DNA of 64,000 nt from Rostratula benghalensis. Taxonomy: Eukaryota > Chordata > Aves > Charadriiformes > Rostratulidae. A program made the position numbers and the translations under genes. The stretch's first letter is position 1. Each line of letters starts with the position of its first letter. The DNA lies in the NCBI GenBank assembly GCA_013399305.1, contig VXAI01000035.1, forward strand, positions 1,663,297 through 1,727,296, read 5' to 3'. Of this stretch, positions 1 through 12,316 are shown piece after piece. Below the pieces are notes generated by a model. That model had not been told where the DNA came from. It searched no databases and saw only the letters and a program-made list of their open reading frames with translations.

Positions 1-1315
1 ATGAGCTTTTATTTCTAATACCTCGCCATCTTGCTGGGAAGTGGCTGGGTGGAGGCAATTGGATTTCATGCTGGATCTGATTAATATCAACTGCCACCTG
101 GTGAATACTAAAGAGTATTTTTGTCTTCCCTGGGTGTGGTCCGCTTTACGCTTAGGAGAAAAAGTGATCCTCAGATATTCATGTTGTACCACCAGGGATT
201 ACAACACAAATAGGGATATCATGAAATCACTGCGTTGCTTCCCTCCAGCCACGCTGCACAGAGATCATCCTAACACAACGGTTCCTTCTAGAGCCCCCAG
301 GCCAGAACAACCTGAAATCAGGCATTCGTAGTTCCTGCTAATCCAACTACTACTTTTCCATCCGATGCCAAGATGTCTTAAGAAGCCGTCCTGCTAAACC
401 TGTGCTACCTGTTGGTAACACAGAAATGACAGTACTTCCTTACAAGGACGGCAAGGGACGCCAAGGGCCATTCACAAAAGTCTCCAAACCCGGTGGTGAT
501 GAAGCCACCATGGTGTCAGGGGTAGATCTGGGATGCCAGGCTGCAGCAGCTCCTTTCTGACAGCTCGTGGCATCGCAGACCTGCTCTGAAGCCTATTGAC
601 ACTGAGAGACTCCCACTGGCTTTTATCAGCTTTGGCTCGCATCCTTGGCATCTGGTTCGTGCCTCTTTATTTATAATGTCATGCATATCAGAAGCAGCCT
701 CCCAGGGCAAATACGCCAACTTATCTTCTTGCTCAAAGAAGCCATTTAGCTGTGATTGTAATCTGTGATTTCACTGCTAGCCCCTATTTGCCTTCGCAGT
801 TAGGCTCTCCAGGGATAGAATTTTATTTCTTTGGCACAGCTTAAGCATTGTTCCGTGCAAATCTATCTATTTATCTCATGCATACCTATATAATAAGCAT
901 GCATGTGATGAATAATAAGTACATAGGTGTTACGGGCCTCCTTTCTATTTCTTTGGCACTATTAATAGCCCTTGAAAGTGGGAAAAACTCTCGTTTGTGC
1001 CAGCTCTAAGCTGTCTTGATACAGTCCAAGCACAGTAAGGGAGTTTTATTATAAACAGAACATTTCTGAATAATTAATCATTCTGATACAAGACACACAT
1101 ACCAATTCCAAACAACCACTGCGTGCGTTCTTGGTTGAAACAAGCAAATGAAAGATGGGGGGAAAGTGGAGTCAAAATAAGGAGCTAAGATATAGAATCC
1201 AGCCAGGACACTGTAGACTTTTTTTCCTCTTTACTCATACAATTCAGAGCATATTTTCCCTATAAAGTAAATGAGTAGGATATCTAAGTGTTTCTCTGAT
1301 GGTATTTGACCGCCA
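1..1315. other. Unique non-coding sequence
   Basis: I see no gene, RNA or known repeat here. The stretch is AT-leaning, with a small TCTA/TTTA-rich patch near 860-895. The short open frames at 41-331 and 516-719 have no recognisable domain and look like chance. Confidence 0.6.
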
Positions 1316-1582
1316 GTGATAGGACAAGGGGCAATGGTTGCAAGCTGGAACACAGGAGGTTCCACTCAAATAAGAGGAAAAACTTCTCCACAGTGAGGGT
1401 GATGGAACACTGGAATGGGCTGCCCAGAGAGGTTGTGGAGTCTCCTTCTCTGAAGACATTCAAAACCCGCCTGGACATGTTCCTGTATGACCTGATGTAG
1501 GTGTTCCTGCTCTGGCAGGGGGATTGGACTGGATGATCTTCCAAGGTCCCTTCCAATCCTTGATACTTTGTGATTCTGTGAT
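1316..1582 (+). mobile_element. CR1 LINE, 5'-truncated 3' end
   Basis: This is the last ~270 bp of a CR1 non-LTR retrotransposon. The translated part (about 1316-1500) shows the conserved end of CR1 ORF2: a RTRGNGCKL block, then [16 protein letters not shown] and a stop. The 3' UTR follows (GGCAGGGGGATTGGACTGG, then AAGGTCCCTTCCAATCC) and ends in TGATTCTGTGAT. The ATTCTGTG tail and the 'TGTTCCTGCTCTGGCA' block are shared with the copies at 29722-30683 and 59534-59618, so these three probably belong to one subfamily. It is 5'-truncated, as is usual for CR1, and cannot move by itself. Confidence 0.95.
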
Positions 1583-1974
1583 CTCAGCTACACACGCAAC
1601 AGTGGGGCACAAGGATGGAGCGCTGGACAATATTGCCTGCTATTAACCATCAAGCACAGTCCAAAAAGGTTTGTGCCAAGCTCTTGGCACTGCAGCTGTA
1701 GATGTGCAACCTGTCAGGCTGCCCAGAGGCACCTGTGTATATCAACTGGTGCAGCCAGCCACTTGTTTCACTTTTAAGAAACCCCAAAAATTGTAAACAC
1801 ATTTTAGCTTCAGCAGCTGTAGCAGATCTCAACAAGGTGAGACAGTCAAGAAACTTGTGAGAGCCAGGAAGTTTGGTGGTTGCTCATAACTTCAATGGAT
1901 GCTTCACCTCACTTCATTTTTTTTTTGTGTGGAAGCATCATGAATCTGTGTGTGGCACACCCAGCTGAAGGAGG
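1583..1974. other. Unique spacer between two CR1 copies
   Basis: About 390 bp separates two CR1 tails. It contains a T9 run near 1918-1926 and nothing else that I recognise. Confidence 0.6.
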
Positions 1975-2229
1975 CTATAGGACAAGGGGTAATGGTTTTA
2001 AATTGAAAGAGAGGAGATTTATATTAGATATTAGAAAGTAATTCTTTCCTGTGAGGCTGGTGAGACATTGAAACAGGTTGCCCAAAGAAGTTGTGGATGC
2101 TCCATCCCTGGAAGTGTTTAAGGCCAGGCTGCATGGGGCTTTGAGTAGCCTGCTCTGGTGGGAGGTGAGGTTGGAACTTGATGATCTTTAAGGTCCCTTC
2201 CAATTCTAACCATTCTATGATTCTATGAT
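1975..2229 (+). mobile_element. CR1 LINE, 5'-truncated 3' end
   Basis: A decayed CR1 tail on the plus strand. It has the GACAAGGGGTAATGG block, a degenerate RHWNRLP-type segment (GACATTGAAACAGGTTGCCC), TTGATGATCTTTAAGGTCCC, and two ATTCTATG tail units. The tail type matches the 5150 and 55645 copies and differs from the ATTCTGTG copy 400 bp upstream, so the two neighbours are separate insertions of different subfamilies. The reading frame is broken. Confidence 0.93.
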
Positions 2230-5149
2230 ATGGAAACAGAGTTATGGGATGGTCTCTGTATCGCATGGTAAGACACAGAATGACCCAGAGTCTTGAAACA
2301 TGCAGCATAACTCTGGGGAACCCACAGGGATGTGTTGATTTTGCTGGGTTAATCGTGCAGCAGTATCATCTTGAGGGTGAGAGCTAATTCCTGCTTTTTC
2401 CAGTTGTCATGTGTTTTCTCTCATGCTATCTGAAGTCTCTCAAATCCAGCCAAGCACATCTTTAGTAAATAAAGGTTGAAAGGGCTTTGTTTTGCAGTTG
2501 TGTAGCATGAAATTATATACAATGTATGAAGCTAAAAGCAAGCAAACAAACAAAAATCGGATTGGTTCATAGGAATCATGCATTTCTTCTCTGACTAATA
2601 CAAAAGGCATTGTCAGAGCACTCCCAGAACCTGCATCTATAAACAGCCTCAACCTTTGATATCCTCCTTCCGCCTACTCCTAAAACACCGATGAGCTGGC
2701 CAACCTCGAGCAACATCTTCCCTGCCATGAGATGTGGCCTGAGCGTTTGGAGGACATTTAACTTCTCCTTCATTCAAGACTCTACCATGATGGTCTTGTG
2801 CAATCTCATCTGTGCTACGGCTGTGTCAGTGCGGAGGGAAAGATCACAGCGATTTATTGCTGTAGACCTCTCCGTGGCCAGAACAACCCTGTCCCAGTAA
2901 TGGATGGCCCAACCTTGCAGCTGAAATCCAGATCCAGGATGGGCTCACAACCAGCCACTCAAGTTGGTAGTGTGGTTTGGATTATTCACGCTAATTTCTG
3001 GTCTCTGAAGGACGGCAGATTCTGTTGCTGCAGGCTCACATTTTATCAGTAAGCTGCAAGGAGACATAAATATATTCCTAGCTATATCTATATACCTATA
3101 GCTGTATCTGTCAGAGGAACCACATGAAGGTCCCAAAAAACTGTGGAGTTTAGACAGTGCTTCCTTAGATTTTAATAGCAATTGTGGTATCTAGCAAAGG
3201 TGTTTCTTCTTTTTTATTATTTTTTTTTTTAATGTAAATGTTCTTTATGATTACTTTAATGGGAGAGGAAAATTGAGTGCCTGACTTTGCAGCTTGTTTT
3301 TGGGATTTGGAAGGATTTTTTCCATATTAGGGATCAGGACTTTTACTACAAATAACTCCCAAACCCCACTGATCTCCTTCTCTTGCAGGGATTCCGTGCC
3401 TGAACCATGCTTTGTGCACCCTGAGGGCCCTTCAGACCTTAACAACTTGGTCCCCGATGCTAAACTAGTGACAAGAAAAAACTTGTGCCTTTAATGCCAC
3501 TACTGCAGGGCAGCTTCTTACCTCTCACAGCGCTCCAAGTCTGTATTGCAAAGTTATAAACCGGCCCCATTTACATAAGTGGACAAGTTCAAGTTGAAGT
3601 TATCAAGTATGACGGCTTGAGTGGCATCCTGTACGTCAGACCCAGAACTGAATGACCCCTCTTTTCCTTTTGCCAAGGAGACAAATGGTGAGATCGTGTC
3701 AGATTTTATCTCTGATTCACATTTTTTGAGCTGGGGACATAGGAAAGTTTAAACGGAAAATAATGTCTTTCCAGGGGCGTGTTGCAACTTTTTCCTGACA
3801 GGGTCTTTATTTTTAAAAACAGGGCAATAAACAGAACAACACCCAAATAATGACAAGATCGATCTTTACGGATGTTTTCAAGCATTTGTCATCAAAGAGA
3901 TACTGAGCTCCTTGTCTCTAAAGGCTGGTTCATTAATGACTTTCCTTGCAGCAGGACAGTATAACATGGCTTGGCTGAGATAAGTTCCTGCCAGATCTTT
4001 CATCTTTGGTCCACTGACAGAAGGTCCCTGGTGATCCCCCATTGAAATATCAAAGCACTAATGACATACCACACTCGTTCTCCCTCCATGAGGTTCCCCA
4101 GGACCGCGATCTGGCCGTGACATTTTAGATAAACCAGCAGTTGCCCTTGCATCAGCACGGATGATCGGTGGCTGTGGTAGAGCACTTACATATGTCAGAG
4201 TGCCACAAATGGGATGCAAATGGGATGGAAGATGGGGTCTTGGGTCTTCATGCCTCCCTCCGCCAGGCAAAGCTCCCCTGCATTAAAAACAAAACAAAGC
4301 AAATAAAACAAACCTATCAGGAATACATCCTACTTCTTCACTGCAGAGCAGTCAGCTCATTTAATGACAACGCGCATCTCAAGCAGAGACACATTGCCCT
4401 TTCCATTTGTGTTAGGTAAACAGCAGCTTCTTTCCTTTTTTTTTCATTCTTTGTGAAGGAAATCCTAACTGTGTATCTTGCTGTACTACTCAGAGGCTAT
4501 TAACAGCCTTCACAATCCTTTCCATTAGGAAGCAACCAAACAAACTTGACAGAAGCATCATGTATTCAATCATTTTTACCAAACTCTGTTTATGTTATGT
4601 TTAAAGTGGATTTAGCATTCACAAGACTATATCACTTTTTGAATGACAGGCAACAAAAGCTCTTGCTATTAACAGGAAAGGGAGAGAAGAGGTCCTTCAC
4701 ACATCCTTGAAAGCTCTCTGCTGCTCTTCTGGCTCTTGAGCCAAAAGTGCTGTGAAGCCTCACAGGTGGTGATGCGAGCTCTGCAGAAATTGCCAAAACC
4801 ACACCCAGAATATTGATCATTCTCTGTGTCTGAGAAAGTGAGTGAGAAGGTCAATCCCGTTGAGTCATTCAACAAGCCACGGGTGACAGCCTTATGCTGG
4901 TGACGGCCATCGCTGCCAAACTGGGCTCCATTCAGAATAGTAATTTTTCTTCCTGCAGTGGGAATTTAACCAGTGGCTTTAGTGGTCTGGCCTTTACCGG
5001 GGTAAAAAGACACCCAGAACCCTCACGGCCATCCGGCTTAAAAACTGTATCAACAAGAAACAAGGACTGGGGGCAGTTGTGTTTTGTTTCCTACCTGCAC
5101 CTGGACCCACCACAGTGGCTCATGACAGCCATGGACTTCATGACAGGAG
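2230..5149. other. Unique non-coding sequence
   Basis: No gene or interspersed repeat is recognised. There is a short CAAA-rich run near 2538-2555, a T-rich run near 3210-3232, and a T-rich run near 4436-4443. Short open frames on both strands show no known domain. Confidence 0.55.
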
Positions 5150-5813
5150 CAGATGATGTTAAGCTGTACATGAGCAGGCAATGTACACTTGCAGCCCAGA
5201 AGGCCAATTGCACCCTGGGCTGCATCACAAGATGCGTTGCTAGCAGATCCAGAGAGGGGATTCTGCCATTTTGCTCCTCATCTGGAGTACTGTGTGCAGG
5301 TCTGGAGCTCTCAATACAAGGACAACATGGACCTAATGGAGCGGGTCCAGAGGAGGGCCACAAAAATGATCAGGGGGTTGGTGCACCTTTGCTACGAGGA
5401 CACACTGAGGGAGCTGGGGTTGTTCAGCCTGGAGAAGAGGAAGCTCCAGGGAGACCTAAGAGCAGCCTTCCAGTACCTGAAGGGGGCTACAGGAAGGCTG
5501 GGGAGGGTCTGTTTACAAAGGCCTGCAGTGACAGGAGGAGGGGCAATGGCTTCAAGCTGGAGAAGAGCAGATTTAGACTGGATATTAGGAATAGGTTCTT
5601 TCCTCTGAGGGTGGTGGAGCACTGGAACAGGTTGCCCAGGGAGGAGGTTGAGGCCCCTTCCCTGGAGATATTCAAGGGGAGGCTCAACAAAGCCCTGGGC
5701 AACCTGGTCTGGTTGGGGGTGTCCCTGCTGACTGCGGGGAGGTTGGACTTTTGGAGGTCCCTTCTGGCCTGGACCATTCTATGATTCTATGTTTCTATTA
5801 TTCTATGATTCTG
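5150..5813 (+). mobile_element. CR1 LINE, ~660 bp 3' portion with frameshifted ORF2
   Basis: A moderately long CR1 copy covering the C-terminal part of ORF2 and the 3' UTR. The ORF2-like peptide starts in one frame (AQKANCTLGCITRC, about 5196-5262). It moves to a second frame near 5264-5281 ([37 protein letters not shown]), apparently after loss of a few tens of bases. It returns to the first frame near 5480-5500 (CSDRRRGNGFKL, then [18 protein letters not shown]). The tail has GGAGGTCCCTTCTGGCC and several degenerate ATTCTATG units ending near 5812. The 296-codon open frame at 4894-5784 is therefore a patchwork of unique DNA and out-of-frame CR1, not a gene. The 5' boundary is approximate. 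Confidence 0.95.
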
Positions 5814-8789
5814 ATTCATCTCATCTCTGGGTTATCCCCCACAAAGCGAGTGGGATTTTATCCAGAGAAACCCCATCAAGTGTGGTGAGTGGTAGCAGTA
5901 GCATTATGTAAAATGTTTCATTTCATACAATTAGGCTGCTTAGTCCGCAAAAGTATGTTTCTGAGACAATTCCCATTTGTCTATTGAGCAGGAAAGCTAA
6001 TTAATTTCACCTGACAATGTTACATTTTTGAAACTGGAAATATCCCTTTTTTTTTTTTTTAAGAAAATCTTTCTGGTCAGCCAGGCTTGTGGTGAGGCAG
6101 CACTTACTGTTTCTTGGTTGGAAGACACTTTGTGCCACGTGCAGACAAAATAAGGATTATTAACCCTAATCCCTCCAGTGAACATCACACCAGTCCTGTA
6201 AACCGATAAGGAAGGAATACATAAATCCAAAATTTATTGGTCATCAGGCAACACATTGTGGCTGGAATTTTCCAACGAGCTCAGCGTCTCTAGCAGTGGC
6301 CAAACATTCAAAAGAAGCCTTTCACAGTCCAAAATAAATGTCTACACTTTCAGAAGACAGGCAGAGATTAGGCACTGTCTGGGAAGAGATTCCATTTTTT
6401 TTTTTTTTTATCACTTCCAAGTTTTATTTCTGCACGTGAATTTAGTCCTTGGGTCCGTCTGAGCTGGAAGAGGCACATGGTGCTGGAAATCGCTGCCCTT
6501 GGATGATCACTGCAATTCCAGGATGGTCTGGCCGTATCCTCCGTGTCTGGGCCAGGCAAAGAGTGATGCCGAGTCAGTATAACCTTAAATCAGAAAGACT
6601 CATCAGCTCTACCCTCTGGAGCATCAGAGAAAAAGCCTTGCAAATACCCACCTCCCCCCCCCCAAAAAAAGCACACACACAGATGGTATCGTATTGCCTA
6701 CTGTAACACAAGAGAAATGAGAAATCAAAGACACTGGAGACTTTTATTGTTCTTTTTAAGTTCTCTCCCAGCAAATACGGTGCCCATATTTTACAAGGCT
6801 ACAACACAATAATCTACCACCACCACTTTAACGACCAAGCAGTTGCAGAGTTGATCTATAAACTGATGTTGCCATTTAATGTGGTTTCCAGTGAACTGTA
6901 AAATTTATAGCTGTAACTAACACCCCCCCTGCCCCTCTCTCTTTTATGTTCTCCTCAAAAACAAGCTGTTCCACAGCTCCAAAAAGGAAACGCACAGAAA
7001 ATCAATGTGTAACCTGAAGGGACCTAATTAGGATCATATTCACATACTGTGGATCTGTGGCCTTCTGGTCAATTAAGCAGAAATTAATGTCTGACATGGG
7101 ATGGATGAATACCACCAATAGGAAGGCATAGAAATACTCAGATCCACCCTTCTCACATGGCTTCTTTCGTGAATAGTGGCAAAACTGCTGCACAGAGCAG
7201 AGACCCTCTGGGAGCTTTCTTCCATGGGCTTCTCCTTTGCAAACTTCTTGGTTCGTTTTGGGAAGTCCCACCACCATCATCATCTCAGCAAGGTGCCACT
7301 GGCACCCCTCTTTTGGCAGCTGCCTGGCACGGGTGTCCGTCCCAACAGCCATGCTGCTAAGGGTGAGTGTAAGATGAAATCCTCTTCTGCTCAGCTGGCC
7401 TGGCCCTTCTCGTGTCCCCTTTCAAGTGATTGATGGGATTTAAATGGGCTTCACTTCAAGTCCACCACATGGGGGGAACTTTGTCCCAAACGAACGTCAT
7501 GTTGGAAAATCTTCTTGGGCGCACACAAACTGATTTAAGCTCACTGTTGTGAACGCTTGGAATAAAAAACAGGGGCCTGATCCCAAAGCCCATTAGCCTT
7601 TGGAAAGGCTCTCTATGATGTCAGTGGATTTTGGAACAGGCTTTTGATGCTTTCTGGTAAGGGCTGATGGAAAAAAAATCTCCAAGCTTAATTGAGATGG
7701 GGAGGGGTAGGTGGTAAGGAAAATGCTTTTAGATGAACACCACCTTTGCGGGGGATGCATATGTTCGCTTGAGGTCCACTGATACTTTCTGTACAAAACT
7801 CCCACTCTTGCTGCTTTTGTGCATTTGTTTATAGGGTGTTATCTTTTTTTAGGGGGGGATGAACTTTCTGACCTCATGCAAGATCACATTTAATGTCTTA
7901 ATCTTCTCAGCAGCTTCCTAGTGGGAAGGAGGATACATTTCAAGGCTTATCTGGATATTCAATCAAAACTTTGGCCTCCTCTCCCCTGCCACTGTCTGTC
8001 TGCTGTGAGCACGGCTGACTGCAAGAGCCAGGAGTGGTGATGATGCCATGATGTATCGAGCAATAGATGCACACTGTCTCCATGGGAGGTTTCTCAGGGG
8101 CATAGGAAGAGAAGGGACAAAGGGACACAAAGTCTTCCCTGGGCCACGCGGGGAGCTCCCAGGGCTGCAGCCTGTGTATATTGGCTGATGAGAGAAGTCA
8201 CAGTCTTCAGCATCATGACTGCAGCACTTCTTTAACCAGAGACTTGCTTTAAGGTGGCTTTGTCTGGAGCCAGAGTGTGAGTGGCAATTGTGGGGTCAGG
8301 CTACTTTATGATGGCTTTTGGAGAATTGCCATGCTAAACTCATGTCAAGGCTGCCACACTTTTATTAAACAACAGAGCAAAACAAAAGCAGAGGGCCAAA
8401 TTCTGATGTCGTTTTTGCTAGTAAAACCAGGCACAAGTTGATGGGTAATACTTGCCACTGGAGAACCACCGTGCTGTGCCATGTAATTATGGTCAACCAC
8501 ATAAAAATTGGCAGAGGTGGGAATGGAAGAGACCTGCCGTCTTAGACAGAAAGAAATTTGGAATAGCAGGGGGGGAAAAGGATGGGTTATGAACAGAGGG
8601 ATCCAAGTGCCTGGTTTGGGATGTTCAAAAGTGTTAGATTGTTATTCTTTTCCCTTAACTCAGTAAATCACTCGCTGTCTATGTTTGCCAGGGGGGACCA
8701 CTGGAAGTCCCCCTGCTCAGACCAGTTGTTCAAGGTGGCAGACACAAGGATCAGCTGGTTCCTGATGGCGCTGAATGTGGAAACACTGA
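5814..8789. other. Unique non-coding sequence with homopolymer runs
   Basis: No gene or interspersed repeat is recognised. It contains a T14 run (6047-6060), a T15 run (6395-6409), a C10 run followed by A7 (6654-6670), and a short CA run (6672-6681). Open frames around 7000-7430 on both strands have no recognisable domain. Confidence 0.55.
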
Positions 8790-8862
8790 GAAACTTGCAA
8801 GCACCTTAGCAGGTCGAGTTGGGGGTGTCCATGCTGGCTGTGGGGAGGTCAGACTAGATGAC
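8790..8862 (+). mobile_element. CR1 LINE tail, left half, split by a second CR1
   Basis: This stretch matches the 3' UTR of a CR1: GAGTTGGGGGTGTCC, then CTGTGGGGAGG and AGACTAGATGAC. It stops abruptly where another CR1 begins and continues at 9281 with TCTAGAGGTCCC. In the 5150-5813 copy the equivalent blocks are contiguous (5717-5780). It is therefore the older, host element of a nested pair. Confidence 0.85.
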
Positions 8863-9282
8863 TGGTTTAGTTTGAGGACAAACTGGGACAACTGAGGGCA
8901 AACTTGACAGCTGGGACTGTTTAGTTTGAGGAAGAGAAGGCTGAGGGGAAACCTCATCCCTCTCTACAGCTACTTGAAAGGACATTGTAGAGAGATTGGT
9001 GCTGGGCTCTTCTCACAGGTGATTAGTGATAGAACGAGAGGGAATGGACTCAAGCTGCAACAGAGTAGGTTTAGGCTGAACATCCCAGAAAGAGTGGTCA
9101 GACACTGGAATAGGCTGCCCAGGGAGGTGGTTGAGTCCCCGTCCCTGAATGTGTTTCAGAGTCATTTAGATGGGGTGTTGGGAGATTTGGTGTAGTGGAG
9201 GAATTTGTAGAGTAGGGCAGATGGTTGGACTCGATGATCCCAAGGGTCTCTTCCAACCTGAATGATTCTATGATTCTATGAC
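8863..9282 (+). mobile_element. CR1 LINE inserted within another CR1
   Basis: A younger CR1 3' fragment of ~420 bp lying inside the tail of an older CR1. Codons 8926-9195 form an uninterrupted ORF2 C-terminus of 89 residues ([32 protein letters not shown]). The 3' UTR (GTTGGGAGATTTGGTGTAG, GATGATCCCAAGGGTCTC) and two ATTCTATG units follow, ending at about 9280. The tail blocks match the fragment at 61743-61853 and differ from the host, so this is another subfamily. Its 5' end carries a duplicated TTTAGTTTGAGGA segment (8866-8878 and 8920-8932). GACT occurs at both junctions (8860-8863 and 9280-9283), either as a 4-bp target duplication or as microhomology. Confidence 0.92.
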
Positions 9283-9322
9283 TCTAGAGGTCCCTTCCTG
9301 GACCATTCTAGGACAGTATGAT
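9281..9322 (+). mobile_element. CR1 LINE tail, right half of the split host
   Basis: TCTAGAGGTCCCTTCCTGG followed by ACCATTCTAGG continues the CR1 3' UTR that is cut off at 8862. The terminal octamer repeats are decayed. The block order is as expected for a CR1 end, and the fragment lies directly after the tail of the inserted element. Confidence 0.8.
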
Positions 9323-10690
9323 ATTGATGGAGCACCACATTGCACAGGCAGCAAGTGTGTAACCAAAGAGCCCCGTGAAGCAGAAACAACAAAAGAGCGA
9401 TTGCAAACAGCAACAGATACTATCTCAGTGAATTTGCTCTGCACACTTTACAGCAGGGAGAGCTCAGCTCTAGATTTGCAAAATAGCCCAGCAGCTGTGC
9501 TATTTATATGTTCACCACCGAGTTTTCATTGATTTTAACGTGTGTTAATGGACATCCCATATAATTTTGGGAGACTAAATGCAAGATGTATTTAATTTCC
9601 TTAAATCTCAAATATGGGTCAAGCAAAACAAACCATGGATCGTGTGGGTTTTTTTCTTTAAAAAAAAAAAAGTTCAGTTTAACAGAATTCAGACAGAGCG
9701 ATGTCTGATCATATTTACAGCATTTATAGGTTTGGAAATCTCCAAAGAAATCTGAGGAAACCTAAAGCCTGCCTGAGTATAATGAGTGAAATTCCTCTTG
9801 GTGATGCACAAATATTCCACAGGTTTTTACAAGAAAATCCTTTTAACTATATGTAAATATTCCACAATCTTTTAGCAAATGTCTAATTTAAAGGTGATGC
9901 TTAAAACAGGCTCTTTTTTTTTCTCTCTTATTTTTTATTTTAAGTGCCATTTGCAGATCCTATCATTTCCCTCAGCTTTCTTCCTTTTCCTAAAAACATC
10001 GGTGTTTCCAAACAGCCATACGAAGACGTTCAAAACAGATTCCTTGTGTTGTTTTAAAAAACAGTTCTCAAATATGAACTACACTCACCTAAATCAAATT
10101 GCAGCTACAAACAAACGTACTTCTCACCTCATCTTGTTCCTTAGGATTTAATGGAAAACTGGCACAAAGCGTGGCAACAGAAAAAAAAAATACCTGCCAC
10201 AAAAAATAAATCTGTCATACTTGGGAAAATCCATTCATCAAAGGAGGGAAAAATACAATGAAATCGTGAGAAGTTTATGGAATAAATCTGCAACTGATTT
10301 GGCTCTAATATTTAATCTCCCTCTGCTCCCTTGTAGTGTGATATTGTGCTTGCCCTGAGTAACTTGAACATGACAATGGGTTTTTAGTAGCAAATTTATA
10401 ACTTAATCGGGATATTACTGGTACGGTAGGACAAATACAGTGTCTTCCAAGTGTTTCTGATTCTGGCCAGAGGGACAGATGCTCGGGGAGGTAAATCAGA
10501 TGTAGTTTGACTGGTAACACATGACTTTGTAGGAGCACCATTGATTTACACCACTGGAGAGCCTGGCTCTAATCTGCACTGGGAAAGGCATCTTCAAAGC
10601 AAAACCACCCCCGTACACACCGGTTCCGGTTAAACACAGATCTGTTTTCTCCTGGGAGCCGGGATCTGGGACCACAGGTTTGTAGCGCCA
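9323..10690. other. Unique AT-rich sequence
   Basis: No gene or interspersed repeat is recognised. A T-rich then A-rich stretch lies near 9650-9672, and an A9 run near 10180-10189. Confidence 0.55.
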
Positions 10691-10699
10691 GGAGAAAGG

Positions 10700-10790
10700 C
10701 TCTCAGCTTCTTTAACGCGATGAAAGCCTTTACCCTCGCACACCGCGAGGGCGACGCGGAGCTCGCTGACACAGCAGGCTTCAAAGGAGG
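10700..10790. promoter_or_regulatory. Small CpG cluster with a short hairpin
   Basis: About ten CpG dinucleotides fall in 90 bp, in a window where CpG is otherwise scarce. The cluster holds an inverted repeat CCCTCGC (10733-10739), a 5-nt loop, then GCGAGGG (10745-10751). It is far too short to be a standard CpG island. It could be a small unmethylated regulatory site or a start of a non-coding transcript, but nothing in the sequence proves either. The 85-codon open frame over it (10720-10977) has no recognisable domain. Confidence 0.25.
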
Positions 10791-12297
10791 GCAAGGGGTG
10801 GCTGTGAAGGAGCTGACCTTGCAAAGAGGTTTTTTATCAGCACGAACTGATGGCCTCCTCCAGCCCAGCGGCCAACTGAGTCAAACAGCTTCTGCTGGAG
10901 CCCATGAACTACGGGGAACAGAAGAGCCCATGGGAGGGTTGCAGCGCCCATCCAGAGATTTTGACTTTCTTGAGTGACAGCTTGATGAACTCAGGCATGA
11001 GGAGCTGGCCCTTTGAAGAAGTAGTTATGCAGCTTGTCAAGAAAAAAAAGCTCCAGTTTGCGCCGTGCGTGTTTACACAATGCCAAAGAGATGAGCAGGC
11101 CCTCCTTGGGACCAGTGCTCCAACAAGGAAGACACATTTCAAATAGTTATTTATTCACCGGAGATCCTGAAAGGATGTTTGTTGGATCATGCAGAAGAGT
11201 GGAAGCTCCTGAAATCCAGGATGCCGTAACTTCAACTAGGAGCAGGCAGCAGAAGATTTATCTCTCTGGGCTACTGGGAGTTTGTCACTGCTTCAAGTGC
11301 CATAATTACCATTTGGTCTCCTCCCACCCGTGACTCCCCAGCGGCGGTCTTCTTTGTGACAGCCCTGATGGTGATTATTTATGTCATATAAACAACACAT
11401 GTTGGCATAATCATCTTTCCCCACTTCTTAATTCACCAGTTTCTCGATGAGCTTTGCAAACGCAAGGGAAATGGGAAGGAAAATGATCAGCACTGAGCAA
11501 GAAAAAGGGGGTTGTCTGAGATGTTCTCCTCCTCCTCTTCACCAAGGAAGAGTGAGGCTCTCTCCATGCCACCACGCTGCTGCTGCTGGCCTAGCTTTGC
11601 CCCTTGAGATGCTGTTGGCTCTCAGTGCTCCACAGGATTTCATTTAGTACAAAAGCAGTAAAAAAACAGTGTGTATGTAGCTATTTTTATAATAAAGCAT
11701 CCACTTTCCACTGTCTTGTGCTGTGTGCTTGCTCTGAGATGGATCTCCCCACTCCCCTTGCCCCCCAGCCCCGTGCTAGCCTCTTGTCTGCATCTTATTC
11801 CTATATCCCTCTTGTTTTGTCTACTGACTCCCTGATAATCGCCAGAATTTTGTACACTGCATTGTTTTAATTCCAGCCACCGGCGAGAGAAGACTATCAG
11901 CCTATCAACAGCTTTTGCTTAGGATAACCCACGTGTGCTCTCGTGGAAGGCATGCTCTGCAACACCCGCTGGATGTACCAGCGGGGGGGATGCTCAGCAG
12001 CCGTGGCCTTGCTGTACAACCTGCAGCAAGTGGCCTCAGCTATTTTCCCACCTCACATCGTCCATCAGCTTATTTTTGAGAGTAAGGCTGCCTTTTAAAA
12101 CAGAGCTAAACACAGGGGTGGACTTTGCCTGAATCTCTGCCGGCTGCTGTAGTAGAAATTGCATTGTAACGTACGAGATGTTGTCCTGCCTCCAAGTTGT
12201 AGGCAAATATTTGTGTATAGATAAGCTTACATTTTGTTTAGTACATGCACTCTAATTTCCAATAAAACCTCTAATAAAGAATTATAAAGCGAATTTA

Positions 12298-12316
12298 TTG
12301 CTTTGCTTCAAAGCAA
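12298..12316. other. Perfect 8-bp hairpin in AT-rich DNA
   Basis: TTGCTTTG (12298-12305), a 3-nt loop, then its reverse complement CAAAGCAA (12309-12316). It lies in a very AT-rich stretch (about 12225-12480) with many TTTAAA/AATAAA-like words. Function is unknown; it may be chance or part of a conserved non-coding element. Confidence 0.35.

Noticed and set aside
4894..5784. 296-codon open frame, the longest in the window
   Set aside because: It joins ~250 bp of unique sequence to a CR1. The true ORF2 peptide jumps between two frames within it, so the frame is a patchwork, not a gene.
12025..12075. GGCCTCAG... possible minus-strand MIR
   Set aside because: The following blocks do not fit the MIR consensus order.
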